Shown here piece after piece: positions 31,626 through 40,468 of a DNA stretch of 40,651 nt (position 1 is its first letter; each line of letters starts with the position of its first letter). The translations under genes were made by a program, and so were the position numbers. The stretch comes from Thermoflexibacter ruber (GTDB lineage Bacteria > Bacteroidota > Bacteroidia > Cytophagales > Thermoflexibacteraceae), in assembly GCF_900113045.1 (NCBI RefSeq), contig NZ_FONY01000034.1, forward strand, positions 21,243 through 61,893. The letters are read 5' to 3'. A model generated the notes under the pieces. The model did no database searches. It was not told where the DNA came from and saw nothing but the letters and a program-made list of their open reading frames with translations.

Positions 31626-32399
31626 ATGAACTTCAGCACAGCCTCTGCCAATGTCCATTTGCTAAATAATGATTTTTTTATGCCCCAACTCCATCGCTAT
31701 CGCCGTATTTGGATTTATCTTCCTTTGGAGTATCCTTATACCGATAAAAGATACCCCGTACTCTATATGCAAGACGGGCAAAATCTTTTTGATGCAACGA
31801 CCTCTTCTTTTGGAGAATGGGGCATAGATAAAACTCTAAATAAATTACAAAGTGAAGGTAATCAAGGTATTATCGTAGTAGGGATAGACAATGGAGGCGA
31901 ACATCGCACCAATGAGTATGCTCCTTGGGCAAGACCTAAATTAGGCGGCGGTGAGGGGTTGCACTACGCTCAATTCATTGCACATACTTTAAAACCTTAT
32001 ATAGATGAGCATTTTCGTACCCAAACTGAAAGAGAGTTTACAGGTATTGGGGGTAGTTCTATGGGAGGTTTGATTTCTTTTTACACTGGACTACACTACC
32101 CTGAGATTTTTTCTAAGTTAGCTATCCTTTCCCCCTCTTTCTGGTTCAATAGGCAGATTTTTGAATGGGTAGCTAAACAGCCCAAAAAGTTTGAAATGCA
32201 AATATGTATGGTCGGAAGCAGAACAGAAAGCAGTACTATGGAGCGGGACATTACAAATATGTATTGGACTTTACGAAATTCAGGATACAGAGAACAAGAA
32301 CTCATATTTGAGATTCGCAACAGAGGAAAGCACAATGAAAAGTTTTGGGGAAAAGAATTTAGTTTTATTTACAAAGAACTATTTGCAAAACACGGATAA
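31626..32399 (+). CDS. Putative esterase (PF00756-type alpha/beta hydrolase)
   Basis: 257 residues, no signal peptide. YRRIWIYLPLEYPYTDKRYP and VLYMQDGQNLFD match the esterase D/IroE-like family; the nucleophile elbow is GIGGSSMGGLISFY with Ser in GSSMGG. The acid residue probably lies in the following strand region, and a His (GKHNEKFW) near the end fits the catalytic base. Substrates of such enzymes include siderophore esters, S-formylglutathione and polysaccharide acyl groups; none can be chosen here. It is convergent with mutL, 20 bases apart. Confidence 0.88.
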   Translation: MNFSTASANVHLLNNDFFMPQLHRYRRIWIYLPLEYPYTDKRYPVLYMQDGQNLFDATTSSFGEWGIDKTLNKLQSEGNQGIIVVGIDNGGEHRTNEYAPWARPKLGGGEGLHYAQFIAHTLKPYIDEHFRTQTEREFTGIGGSSMGGLISFYTGLHYPEIFSKLAILSPSFWFNRQIFEWVAKQPKKFEMQICMVGSRTESSTMERDITNMYWTLRNSGYREQELIFEIRNRGKHNEKFWGKEFSFIYKELFAKHG

Positions 32400-32419
32400 T
32401 TTAAAATCTGCCTCTATTT

Positions 32420-34261
32420 TCAATACAATAAATTCTCTATCTCACTTACAGTCAGTGTTTTGAATATTTTTTTCCCGTCTGGAGCATAGTTAGGATTAGA
32501 ACAAGCAAAAAGTTGGTCAATCAAGGAACTAATTTCTATCTCTGATAAAGGAGTAGAAAGACCTATTGACAAACGCTTAGACATGGTATAAGCTATTTTT
32601 TCTGCCTTATTTAGCTTGAGGTGGGCTTGGTGCTTAGACTGTTCTATGAGTTCTTCTATGAGCATAGCTTCTACACTGACAGGCAGATTAGCAGGAGTAC
32701 CACTGATAATGAGGCTATTGTCTTTGATAAGATAATCAAAACCTAAGTTCCTCAATTCCCACTCCATTTCATTGAGCAAGGCAATATCCACAGGCGATAA
32801 AGATACAATTTCAGGGAAAAGTAGGCGTTGCACCGTTCCTTTACCTCCTTGTATATTTTGTAAAAATTTTTCGTATAGAATACGCTCATGGGCAGCTTGC
32901 TGGTCTATGAGTAAAATTCCTGATTTTATCTGACTGATAATGAAACGATTATGTAGTTGAAAAACTTTTTTCCCTTCTGCCTGCTCCTGCGTAACCGAAC
33001 TTTCTAAGCGGCTTTCAAAGGTCAAGGTTTCTGCTTTTTTGCTTTCTAAAACCTTACGCATCTCGTCGTCAAAACTGTAAAGCTCTTCCCAATGTTGCAA
33101 GTTGCTTTGTTGGCGAGTAGTATTTCTGAACTGTGAATAGCTATTAGATTGCTCTGTAAGTGGCAAATCCCCTAATTCTTTTTGCCAGTCTATCTGGTGT
33201 TCCTCTTCGTTGTGTTGTAAATTTCCAATATTTGTAAAGTTGGTATCCAAGTCAAAATCCATTTTTGGAGCAAGATGATGTTTGCCTAAGGCTTTGCAAA
33301 CTGCTGCCCTGACCAAAGCATAAGCTGTTCTCTCATCTTCAAACTTAATTTCGGTCTTAGTGGGGTGTACATTCACATCGATTTTCTGAGGGTCAGTGTC
33401 TATAATAAGCACATAAAAAGGAAAGCTATCCTCTGGGAGCAAGCCCTCAAAAGCAGTTACTACGGCATGATTGAGGTAAGAATGTTTGATAAAGCGTTGA
33501 TTAACAAAGAAAAACTGCTCTCCACGCGTTCGCTTTGCCGATTCTGGTCTTCCTATGTAGCCCTTGACCCTCATATTAGTCAATTCCTCCTCGCAAGGAA
33601 TTAGTATTTGTTTGTAGTTTTTTCCGAAAAGTCCCACGATGCGATGTGCAAGTTTACCTTTTCTGAGCTGATAAACTTCTATGTCATTATGGAAAAAAGT
33701 AAACTCTATGTCAGGGTTTATCAAGGCAACCCTTTGGAACTCATCGATGATGTGCTTCAGTTCTATAGGGTTGGATTTGAGAAAATTGCGACGTGCAGGC
33801 ACGTTATAAAACAAATTTTTTACGGCTATGCTTGTACCTTTGGCACATTGAATAGGCTTTTGCTCTGTTACTTGTGAGCCAGCCAAACTGATAAAAGTCC
33901 CTAATTCTTCCTCAGGAATTCTGGTTTTCATCTCCACCTGAGCTACTGCCGCAATGGAGGCAAGTGCTTCTCCACGAAAGCCCAAAGTACGAATCTGAAA
34001 AAGGTCATCTACGGTTCTAATTTTGGAAGTAGCGTGTCGCTCAAAGCACATTCGCGCATCAGTTTCTGACATTCCACAGCCATCATCTATCACTTGGATT
34101 AAGGTTTTTCCTGCTTCTTTGATAATCAGTTGGATATGAGAACTTCCTGCATCTATGGCATTCTCAAGTAGTTCCTTGACCACCGAAGCAGGTCGCTGCA
34201 CTACCTCGCCTGCTGCTATTTGATTTGCCAGACTATCAGGAAGTAAACGAATGATATTCAT
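32420..34261 (-). CDS. mutL: DNA mismatch repair protein MutL
   Basis: 613 residues. The N-terminal GHKL ATPase has NQIAAGEVVQRPASVVKELL with ENAIDAGSSHI (motif I), IDDGCGM (motif II), and RTLGFRGEALASIA with the GFRGEAL box (motif III). The C-terminal dimerisation domain carries DQQAAHERILYE (Asp453-Glu464). The endonuclease motif of family members is DQHA-xx-E-xxxx-E, and here His is replaced by Gln (Gln455), with Glu459 and Glu464 kept. MutL couples MutS mismatch recognition to strand incision. A small coiled-coil protein gene precedes it by 7 bases on the same strand and is probably co-transcribed. The convergent esterase gene is 20 bases away. Confidence 0.97.
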   Translation of the reverse strand: MNIIRLLPDSLANQIAAGEVVQRPASVVKELLENAIDAGSSHIQLIIKEAGKTLIQVIDDGCGMSETDARMCFERHATSKIRTVDDLFQIRTLGFRGEALASIAAVAQVEMKTRIPEEELGTFISLAGSQVTEQKPIQCAKGTSIAVKNLFYNVPARRNFLKSNPIELKHIIDEFQRVALINPDIEFTFFHNDIEVYQLRKGKLAHRIVGLFGKNYKQILIPCEEELTNMRVKGYIGRPESAKRTRGEQFFFVNQRFIKHSYLNHAVVTAFEGLLPEDSFPFYVLIIDTDPQKIDVNVHPTKTEIKFEDERTAYALVRAAVCKALGKHHLAPKMDFDLDTNFTNIGNLQHNEEEHQIDWQKELGDLPLTEQSNSYSQFRNTTRQQSNLQHWEELYSFDDEMRKVLESKKAETLTFESRLESSVTQEQAEGKKVFQLHNRFIISQIKSGILLIDQQAAHERILYEKFLQNIQGGKGTVQRLLFPEIVSLSPVDIALLNEMEWELRNLGFDYLIKDNSLIISGTPANLPVSVEAMLIEELIEQSKHQAHLKLNKAEKIAYTMSKRLSIGLSTPLSEIEISSLIDQLFACSNPNYAPDGKKIFKTLTVSEIENLLY

Positions 34262-34268
34262 TGTTTTT

Positions 34269-34589
34269 TTATTCCTTGTTTTGATGTTGTTCCCATTCGC
34301 TTTTTAGCTGTTGGTAGCTCGTTTCTTTTTCTTGTAATTGGGTTTCTATGGTAGAAAGTTTGCTTTGCACAGATTCCAACTTTTTGGCACGAGCGCGTAT
34401 CTCGAGGTCAAATTCTTTTTGTTTTTTATCAAAATCCAACAAAGATTTTTTGTATTCTTTTTTGATTTCTTCTAACTGCTTGTGGAGCGATTTGATTTTC
34501 TTATGAAAGAAAAAATAAGTGCCTGCTCCGCTTAATAGCGCACTAACTACTATCCCAAAAATAAGTCCTGCTGTTCCTTCGAGTATCAT
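34269..34589 (-). CDS. Small membrane-anchored coiled-coil protein of unknown function
   Basis: 106 residues from the ATG at 34589 (MILEGTAGLIFGIVVSALLS); a longer upstream frame is rejected because it covers the promoter. Residues 5-28 form one transmembrane helix, followed by a charged coiled coil of about 75 residues (KKIKSLHKQLEEIKKEYKKS through YQQLKSEWEQHQNKE) with heptad-like Leu and Lys/Glu spacing. Topology: short N-terminus, one span, cytoplasmic coiled coil. It is 7 bases upstream of mutL and shares its promoter. No family is recognised; a link to repair would be only by operon position. Confidence 0.65.
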   Translation of the reverse strand: MILEGTAGLIFGIVVSALLSGAGTYFFFHKKIKSLHKQLEEIKKEYKKSLLDFDKKQKEFDLEIRARAKKLESVQSKLSTIETQLQEKETSYQQLKSEWEQHQNKE

Positions 34590-34618
34590 GAGTAACTTGC
34601 CATTAGATTTTACTTTTA

Positions 34619-34649
34619 CAAATATAAGACAAAAAATAAGAAATCCAAT
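34619..34649 (-). promoter_or_regulatory. Promoter for the coiled-coil protein and mutL
   Basis: Minus strand: ATTG (34649-34646), 19 bases, TATATTTG (34626-34619). The -7 match is exact, spacing is ideal, and the start codon at 34589 lies about 30 bases downstream of the box. Confidence 0.7.
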
Positions 34650-34722
34650 ACATCGAGTACGTGGTATGACTTTAAGAGTAAGACCTACAAGGTAAGATTT
34701 ATCTGTTGAGTCAAAACACCCT

Positions 34723-34774
34723 AAAAAAATTTCCCTCAGCAATACAATACTACCAACTGCATCGCTAAGGGAAA
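34723..34774 (-). terminator. Terminator of the acyl-CoA dehydrogenase gene
   Basis: Minus strand: TTTCCCTTAGC (34774-34764) pairs with GCTGAGGGAAA (34740-34730) over 11 bp with one G-U, followed by TTTTTTT (34729-34723). The loop is long (23 bases) but the T-run is clear. Confidence 0.75.
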
Positions 34775-34794
34775 ACAACATTTAATAGAAACAC

Positions 34795-35970
34795 CTATTT
34801 ACTTTTTTTCATTAACTCTCTGGAAATCACTAATTTTTGAATTTCAGAAGTTCCTTCACCAATCGTACATAACTTGGCGTCACGGTAATATTTTTCTACT
34901 GGAAAATCTTTGCAGTAGCCATAGCCTCCAAAGATTTGCACAGCTTCATTAGCTACCTTACAAGCCACCTCAGAGGCATAATACTTAGCCATAGCAGATT
35001 CCCTATTTACTTTCATACCTTTATTCTTCATATCTGCTGCTCTGTAAATCAACAACTTAGCTGCATCTATTTCTGTTGCCATATCAGCCAGCTTAAATGC
35101 TATCGCTTGGAAAGAGGCAATAGGTTTGTTAAATTGATGACGCTCTTGGGCATAAGCCAGTGCCGCTTCGTATGCGCCTTCGGCTATCCCCAAACTCAAT
35201 GCGGCTATAGAAATTCGCCCTCCTTCTAATACTTTCATAGATTGGATAAAGCCTTCTCCTACTTCCCCTAATACATTTTCTTCTGGAATACGGCAGTCTG
35301 TAAACACCATTTCTGCTGTTTCTGAAAGCCTCATTCCCAATTTATTTTCTTTTTTTCCTGCACTAAATCCCTTTGTTCCTCTCTCCACTACAAAAGCAGT
35401 CATGCCATGAGAATCTCCTACTGCTCCTGTTCTGGCGATGACCACCGCTATATCTCCTGACTTGCCGTGAGTAATAAAATTCTTGGCACCGTTAATTATC
35501 CACTCATTACCATCTTTTACAGCCACAGTTCGCATATTTCCTGCATCAGAGCCAGTATTAGGCTCAGTCAAGCCCCAAGCCCCTAAGTATTCGCAAGTTG
35601 CCAACTTAGGTAGCCATCTTGCTTTTTGAGATTCATTCCCAAATAATAGTATATGATTGGTACACAAAGAGTTATGTGCCGCCATAGAAAGAGCAATAGA
35701 AGGGTCTGCTTTCGCCAATTCTGCAATCGCAGTTACATATTCAAAATAGCCAAACCCAGCCCCTCCATAATAATCAGGGACTAACATACCCATAATGCCA
35801 AGTTCTCCTAACTTTTTAAAAACTTCTATGGGAAAATACTGCTCATCGTCCCACTTATCGCGAAAGGGTGTAATGTGCTTTTTTGCAAAATCACGCACTG
35901 TTTGTGCTATCATTTCTTGATTTTCAGTTTCCGCAAAAAGCGGCGGACTGTCCATTTCTAAAACCTCCAT
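34795..35970 (-). CDS. Acyl-CoA dehydrogenase
   Basis: 391 residues. N-terminal domain with TVRDFAKKHITPFRDKWDDE; FAD-binding WGLTEPNTGSDAGNMRTVAV; middle-domain signature WIINGAKNFITHGKSGDIAV; C-terminal IFGGYGYCKDFPVEKYYRDA and LCTIGEGTSEIQKLVISREL. The catalytic base is expected at Glu in IGEGTSEIQ (the second Glu of that block is at the usual place for short/medium-chain enzymes). It catalyses alpha-beta dehydrogenation of acyl-CoA, passing electrons to ETF. The IAELAKADPSIALSM segment is like butyryl-/isovaleryl-type enzymes. No beta-oxidation neighbours are present. Confidence 0.95.
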   Translation of the reverse strand: MEVLEMDSPPLFAETENQEMIAQTVRDFAKKHITPFRDKWDDEQYFPIEVFKKLGELGIMGMLVPDYYGGAGFGYFEYVTAIAELAKADPSIALSMAAHNSLCTNHILLFGNESQKARWLPKLATCEYLGAWGLTEPNTGSDAGNMRTVAVKDGNEWIINGAKNFITHGKSGDIAVVIARTGAVGDSHGMTAFVVERGTKGFSAGKKENKLGMRLSETAEMVFTDCRIPEENVLGEVGEGFIQSMKVLEGGRISIAALSLGIAEGAYEAALAYAQERHQFNKPIASFQAIAFKLADMATEIDAAKLLIYRAADMKNKGMKVNRESAMAKYYASEVACKVANEAVQIFGGYGYCKDFPVEKYYRDAKLCTIGEGTSEIQKLVISRELMKKSK

Positions 35971-36189
35971 GTTTTTGTGAGTAGATAAAAAAATGTATTA
36001 AAGATTATAAATAAATTTACTTTTATTACCAATGCTAACAGCCTTTGATGAAAATTTGTTTTCAAAAATATATATATCATAAGTAATTTAGAATGATTTT
36101 AAAAAAATTAACTTATTGACTAACAGTCAGAAAAAGACTAATATTTTAATAAATTGCAAAGATATTTTAAAAGTTTTGAAGCTAACTTG

Positions 36190-36197
36190 TAAATTTG
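36190..36197 (+). promoter_or_regulatory. -7 promoter element of the FAD/Fe-S oxidoreductase gene
   Basis: TAAATTTG matches TAnnTTTG, 27 bases before the ATG at 36225. It overlaps the alternative TTG start at 36195, which argues against that start. The -33 element is not obvious. The rest of 35971-36224 shows nothing else. Confidence 0.5.
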
Positions 36198-36224
36198 TCA
36201 AATAACTTAATCTGGAAAAATATC

Positions 36225-39050
36225 ATGAATTTAGCTCCTGCACTCCAGTCTATTTTGCCCAAAGAACGCATCAAAACTCGTTTGATTGACCTGTATGCAT
36301 ACGCAAGTGATGCAAGTTTTTACTACTTAGTTCCCCAAGCCGTAGTCCAGCCTATTTCTGTAGAAGAAATCCAAGCCTTATTTCACTTTTCTAAGAAATA
36401 TCAAATCAACCTCACTTTCAGAACCGCAGGTACAAGCCTGTCAGGACAGGCAGTAACGGACGGAATTTTAGTAGATTTGAGCCAGCATTGGAGAAAAATA
36501 CAAGTAGAAGAAAATGGAGAGAGCGTAAGGGTACAAATAGGAGCAGTCGGAGGAGCAGTAAATACCATATTAAAAAAGTACAAAAGAAAAATAGGACCTG
36601 ACCCTTCTTCTATCAATGCTGCCATGATAGGCGGCATCCTCTCTAACAATGCGAGCGGAATGTGCTGTGGAGTAGCTCAGAACTCTTATCATACTTTAAA
36701 ATACATCAAATTTGTATTACCTAATGGCTTAGTATTCAATACAGAAGAAAAAAGTGATTACCAAAGGCTTGAAATTGAGGCAAAAGAAATTTTTGAAGGA
36801 ATAAAAAAGCTAAGAGAAGAAGTTTTAAGCAATACCTCTCTTGTAGAAAAAATCCGAAAAAAATACAAAATGAAAAATACAGTAGGCTATGGGCTAAATG
36901 CTTTTATAGACTACGAACACCCCTTAGATATTTTGGCACACTTACTTATCGGTGGCGAGGGAACGTTGGGCTTTATAGCTGAAGCAGTCTTACGAACCGT
37001 ACCTGACTATCCATACAAGCTAACAGGAATGTTGTACTTTCCCGATATACAAGCCGCTTGCGATGCTATTCCTGCCCTTAAAGCATCAGGAGTAGAGGCA
37101 TTGGAACTTATGGACTTTCCTGCTTTGAAATCCATAGCAAACTTGAAAGACGCACCTGAGATTTTAAAATCTTTGACAGGCGACCAAACTGCACTATTAA
37201 CTGAATATCAGGCAAATACCAAAGAAGAGTTGCAAGAAAAATTTAATTATGCTTTTGAAAACTGTATTAGCAAATTGCCTCTTGCTTTCGAGCCTGTTTT
37301 TACCACAGATGCTTACCAGCAAGCCAATCTCTGGAAGCTAAGAAAAGGATTGTATCCTGCTGTAGCGGCAGTTCGTCAGAAAGGAAGTGCTATTTTGTTA
37401 GAAGATGTCGCCTTCCCCGTAGAAAACTTAGGAGCAGGCATTAGAGATTTGCGAAAACTCTTTGAAAAGTACAATTATACCTCTGCCAATATCATTGGTC
37501 ATGCCAAGGACGGAAATTTGCATTTTATCTTAACTCAATTAATAAATGAGGAAAAAGAAATCAGACGCTATGCAAATTTTATAGAGGAAATGGTAGAGGT
37601 CGTAGTAAATAAATATCAGGGGGCTTTGAAAGGTGAGCATGGTACAGGCAGAAATATGGCTCCTTTTGTAGAAACAGAGTGGGGAGGAGAAGCCTACCAA
37701 ATTATGAAAAAACTCAAAGAACTCATTGACCCTGAATATCTTTTAAATACAGGAGTGATTATCAATCCTGACAAGTCTGCACATTTGAAGCACCTAAAAA
37801 CCTTACCTATCATAGAGGAGGAAGTAGATAAATGCGTAGAATGTGGTTTTTGTGAAAATCGTTGTCCAAGTCGAGATTTTACGCTTACCCCACGCCAAAG
37901 AATAGGAATCCGCAGGGCTTTGCAAAGATTACAGCAAGAAGGCAAGCAAAAAGAGTGCGCACAAATCTTAGAAGAATACAAATTTGACGGTTTAGCAACT
38001 TGTGCTACCGATGGAATGTGTGCTACTGACTGTCCTGTCGACATCAATACAGGCGAATTGGTAAAGCGACTTCGTAGAGAAAATCACTCACCTTTTGCCC
38101 AGAGAAATGCCCTAAGAATAGCAAAAAATTTTAAGTTAGTAGAAAAAAACACACGATTTAGCCTAAAAGTAGGTAACTTGGTAAATGTTGTTTTTGGGAA
38201 AAAAGCCATGCCTCGCCTTACTTCCTCTTTGCGAAGTATTTACAAAAACTTTCCGCTTTGGAATCAGTATTTAGAGGTAGGGAACGAAGTGAATCATACG
38301 CAAAATAATAGCAAAGTACAAAATCTAACAGCCCAAGCAGACTTTGTTTATTTCCCTACTTGTATTTCTCGCCTCATGGGAGGTACCGCAGCCAATACCT
38401 TGCTATCAGTGGCTAAAAAGGCAAATCTTCATATCTTAATTCCGTACAACATACAAGGGCATTGTTGCGGTCAGGCTTTCTCTTCCAAAGGTTTCTCAGA
38501 AGCCTATCAGTTTACTGCCAACCAAGCTATAGAAAGCCTTTGGACTTGGACAAAAGAAGGGCGACTTCCTGTAATTGTAGATGTTACCTCTTGTACTTTT
38601 ACTTTCCAACATTCTCGGAATTACTTGAGTGCTGAGAACCAAAAAAGATTTGACCAGATGCAGTTCTTAGATACCATTGATTTTGTAGCAGATATTGTCT
38701 TACCTCGTATCCAAATTTCCCAACCCAAAGAAAGCATTGTCTTCCACCCTGTTTGCTCTGTTTATAAAATGGGTTTGCTAAAAAAATTGGAGAAAATAGG
38801 GAAGCTCTGTGCTAAAAATTCAGTGATACCGCAGTTTGCAGGGTGTTGTGGCATGGCAGGGGACAGAGGCTTTTTTGTACCCGCACTTACCCAATCTGCT
38901 ACCCTAAACGAAGCAAGTGAGGTAAAGCAAAAAAGCTACGATGGCTACTATTCTTCTGCTAAAACCTGCGAAATGGCAATGAGCGAGGCAGTAGGGAAAA
39001 GCTATCAATCTATCTTGGAATTAATAGAGGAAGTGAGTGTAAATATATGA
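36225..39050 (+). CDS. FAD-binding and (Fe-S)-binding oxidoreductase (D-lactate / D-2-hydroxyacid dehydrogenase type)
   Basis: 941 residues from the ATG at 36225. An N-terminal GlcD/PCMH FAD domain (TAGTSLSGQAVTDGI, IGPDPSSINAAMIGGIL, GGEGTLGFIAEAVLRTVPDY) is fused to a GlpC-like C-terminal part. The FAD-linked oxidase C-terminal domain has ANIIGHAKDGNLHF and EHGTGRNMAPFVE. Two 4Fe-4S sites follow: CVECGFCENRCP from Cys537 and CATDGMCATDCP from Cys593; the second site has the CxxxxxC spacing seen in family members. CCG-type domains end the protein (GHCCGQAF, FAGCCGMAGDRG). Known relatives oxidise D-lactate or D-2-hydroxyglutarate and pass electrons to the respiratory chain. The exact substrate is unassigned. 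Confidence 0.92.
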   Translation: MNLAPALQSILPKERIKTRLIDLYAYASDASFYYLVPQAVVQPISVEEIQALFHFSKKYQINLTFRTAGTSLSGQAVTDGILVDLSQHWRKIQVEENGESVRVQIGAVGGAVNTILKKYKRKIGPDPSSINAAMIGGILSNNASGMCCGVAQNSYHTLKYIKFVLPNGLVFNTEEKSDYQRLEIEAKEIFEGIKKLREEVLSNTSLVEKIRKKYKMKNTVGYGLNAFIDYEHPLDILAHLLIGGEGTLGFIAEAVLRTVPDYPYKLTGMLYFPDIQAACDAIPALKASGVEALELMDFPALKSIANLKDAPEILKSLTGDQTALLTEYQANTKEELQEKFNYAFENCISKLPLAFEPVFTTDAYQQANLWKLRKGLYPAVAAVRQKGSAILLEDVAFPVENLGAGIRDLRKLFEKYNYTSANIIGHAKDGNLHFILTQLINEEKEIRRYANFIEEMVEVVVNKYQGALKGEHGTGRNMAPFVETEWGGEAYQIMKKLKELIDPEYLLNTGVIINPDKSAHLKHLKTLPIIEEEVDKCVECGFCENRCPSRDFTLTPRQRIGIRRALQRLQQEGKQKECAQILEEYKFDGLATCATDGMCATDCPVDINTGELVKRLRRENHSPFAQRNALRIAKNFKLVEKNTRFSLKVGNLVNVVFGKKAMPRLTSSLRSIYKNFPLWNQYLEVGNEVNHTQNNSKVQNLTAQADFVYFPTCISRLMGGTAANTLLSVAKKANLHILIPYNIQGHCCGQAFSSKGFSEAYQFTANQAIESLWTWTKEGRLPVIVDVTSCTFTFQHSRNYLSAENQKRFDQMQFLDTIDFVADIVLPRIQISQPKESIVFHPVCSVYKMGLLKKLEKIGKLCAKNSVIPQFAGCCGMAGDRGFFVPALTQSATLNEASEVKQKSYDGYYSSAKTCEMAMSEAVGKSYQSILELIEEVSVNI

Positions 39051-39080
39051 TAATTAGAATATTGTGCTAATTTAATTATC
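39049..39080. terminator. Weak dyad between convergent genes
   Basis: GATAATTA (39049-39056) and TAATTATC (39073-39080) are perfect 8-bp inverted repeats that overlap the stop of the oxidoreductase gene and end just before the GT61 stop. AT-only stem, so weak as a terminator. Confidence 0.3.
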
Positions 39081-39082
39081 TA

Positions 39083-40345
39083 TTAAATAATTTCTGCTAC
39101 CTCAAGCGCAACTTTTAATTCTTCTATGCTAACAGTCATATCATCATTGTTGTAGATTTTAGTTTTATCTCTATCTGTGGTATCTAAAATTTCTCCTTCT
39201 GCAAATACATAGAAATATTGAATGTCCTCCAATTGACAACTCATCAGCCAAAAAAGAGGATTAATTGCCTTAGGAGAAGCTATCTCAATAATTTTACTAT
39301 TGGGCTTACAAAATGCAATATTAGTAAGTCCAGCACCGTGAGGTGCTACTATTACGTCTGCATTTGCCATAAGACTTATCTGTTCTTGGAAATTATAATC
39401 TTCCATTACTATTTTTGTAAACCCAAAATCCTGAAGCAAAGAAAATACCTCTGCTTCATTAATAAGCCTCCTATGGGTAACTTGCCCCCTGCTAATGTAA
39501 ATGCGTTTGGGTAAGTCGTTGGTTAATTTAGCGAGAGGTAGGAAGGCATTTCTTATATAATTAACCCTCCAATTCATATTTGATATTCTAAGCACAGACG
39601 GGACAACTAACATATCTGCCACAAAATCAGGATTCCACTGACTTGTTATAATTTTTTTTGCAGGAATACCCAAATACTCAAATGTTTCAACTTGAAATTT
39701 TGAAACATAATCATTGACTAAAAACTTGTCAATATCTTCTACTCGAATCCCTGCCTCTCGTAGCAAACCGAAGCGTGGAATCAAATCCATCATCCAATGA
39801 TAATAACCAGTCAAATCTACTGTCAGTACAGCTACTTTTCCTTTTACTTTAGGAACGCGTTTTCCTTTTAGCTGTTCTTTTAAAAGTTGTGATTGACGAT
39901 TTGGCTCTAAGGTAAAATCCCTAAGCAAGAAATTATCTGGCGTAACAATATCTCCCAAGTTTAAAACACGCCCATTAGGTAAAAATAGAACAGAACTATT
40001 AGTTATTTGAGGGGGGGTATTCGCTAAGTATTCTAACTTCATGATGCTACCTCGAGAAGTCCAAGGAAGTTTGTTTTTAGAGGGATGAACATGAATAATA
40101 TCTTTTTTTAGGCTAACTTTTTCTTCATTTTTTATCTCGATACTATTGTTTTTTATTACCCAGTCTTCTAATGAACCTTCATATAAAGAAAAGGCTGTAG
40201 TATATACCATTTCTGTCTTTAAGGAATTAATATATCCTATAACTTTTGATAGTTTTTTCCAAATAGGCTTAAAAAATTTTATTCTTTGAGGACTTTTTTT
40301 AGCATAAGAATATGCTCTCGTTAGAAGATGTTTGGCTAAACTCAT
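39083..40345 (-). CDS. Glycosyltransferase family 61 protein
   Basis: 420 residues from the ATG at 40345 (MSLAKHLLTRAYSYAKKS); a TTG three codons upstream is less likely. GT61 (DUF563) signature in order: VLTVDLTGYYHWMMDLIPRF, KRIYISRGQVTHRRLINEAE, DYNFQEQISLMANADVIVAP, HGAGLTNIAFCKPNSKIIEI. The NDYVSKFQVETFEYLG segment, with Lys-Ile-Ile-Thr after it, is also family-typical. GT61 enzymes include O-linked GlcNAc/xylosyl transferases; in bacteria they are usually part of surface polysaccharide synthesis. It lies next to an IS630-type transposase end, so the region may be an accessory polysaccharide locus that continues to the right. Confidence 0.85.
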   Translation of the reverse strand: MSLAKHLLTRAYSYAKKSPQRIKFFKPIWKKLSKVIGYINSLKTEMVYTTAFSLYEGSLEDWVIKNNSIEIKNEEKVSLKKDIIHVHPSKNKLPWTSRGSIMKLEYLANTPPQITNSSVLFLPNGRVLNLGDIVTPDNFLLRDFTLEPNRQSQLLKEQLKGKRVPKVKGKVAVLTVDLTGYYHWMMDLIPRFGLLREAGIRVEDIDKFLVNDYVSKFQVETFEYLGIPAKKIITSQWNPDFVADMLVVPSVLRISNMNWRVNYIRNAFLPLAKLTNDLPKRIYISRGQVTHRRLINEAEVFSLLQDFGFTKIVMEDYNFQEQISLMANADVIVAPHGAGLTNIAFCKPNSKIIEIASPKAINPLFWLMSCQLEDIQYFYVFAEGEILDTTDRDKTKIYNNDDMTVSIEELKVALEVAEII

Positions 40346-40468
40346 AATGTACAATGGCTATTGATTTTAAATATAAGCATACAAAATTACACTTCTTTGC
40401 TAATAGCAGTTGGAAATAGCTTACATTGATTAATTAAAACAAAAATTTGTTTTAAAAGCTTATTATAC

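Noticed and set aside
34590-34781. Long N-terminus of the coiled-coil protein
   Set aside because: It covers a clear promoter (34619-34649) and the terminator of the upstream gene; the ATG at 34589 gives a clean membrane helix.
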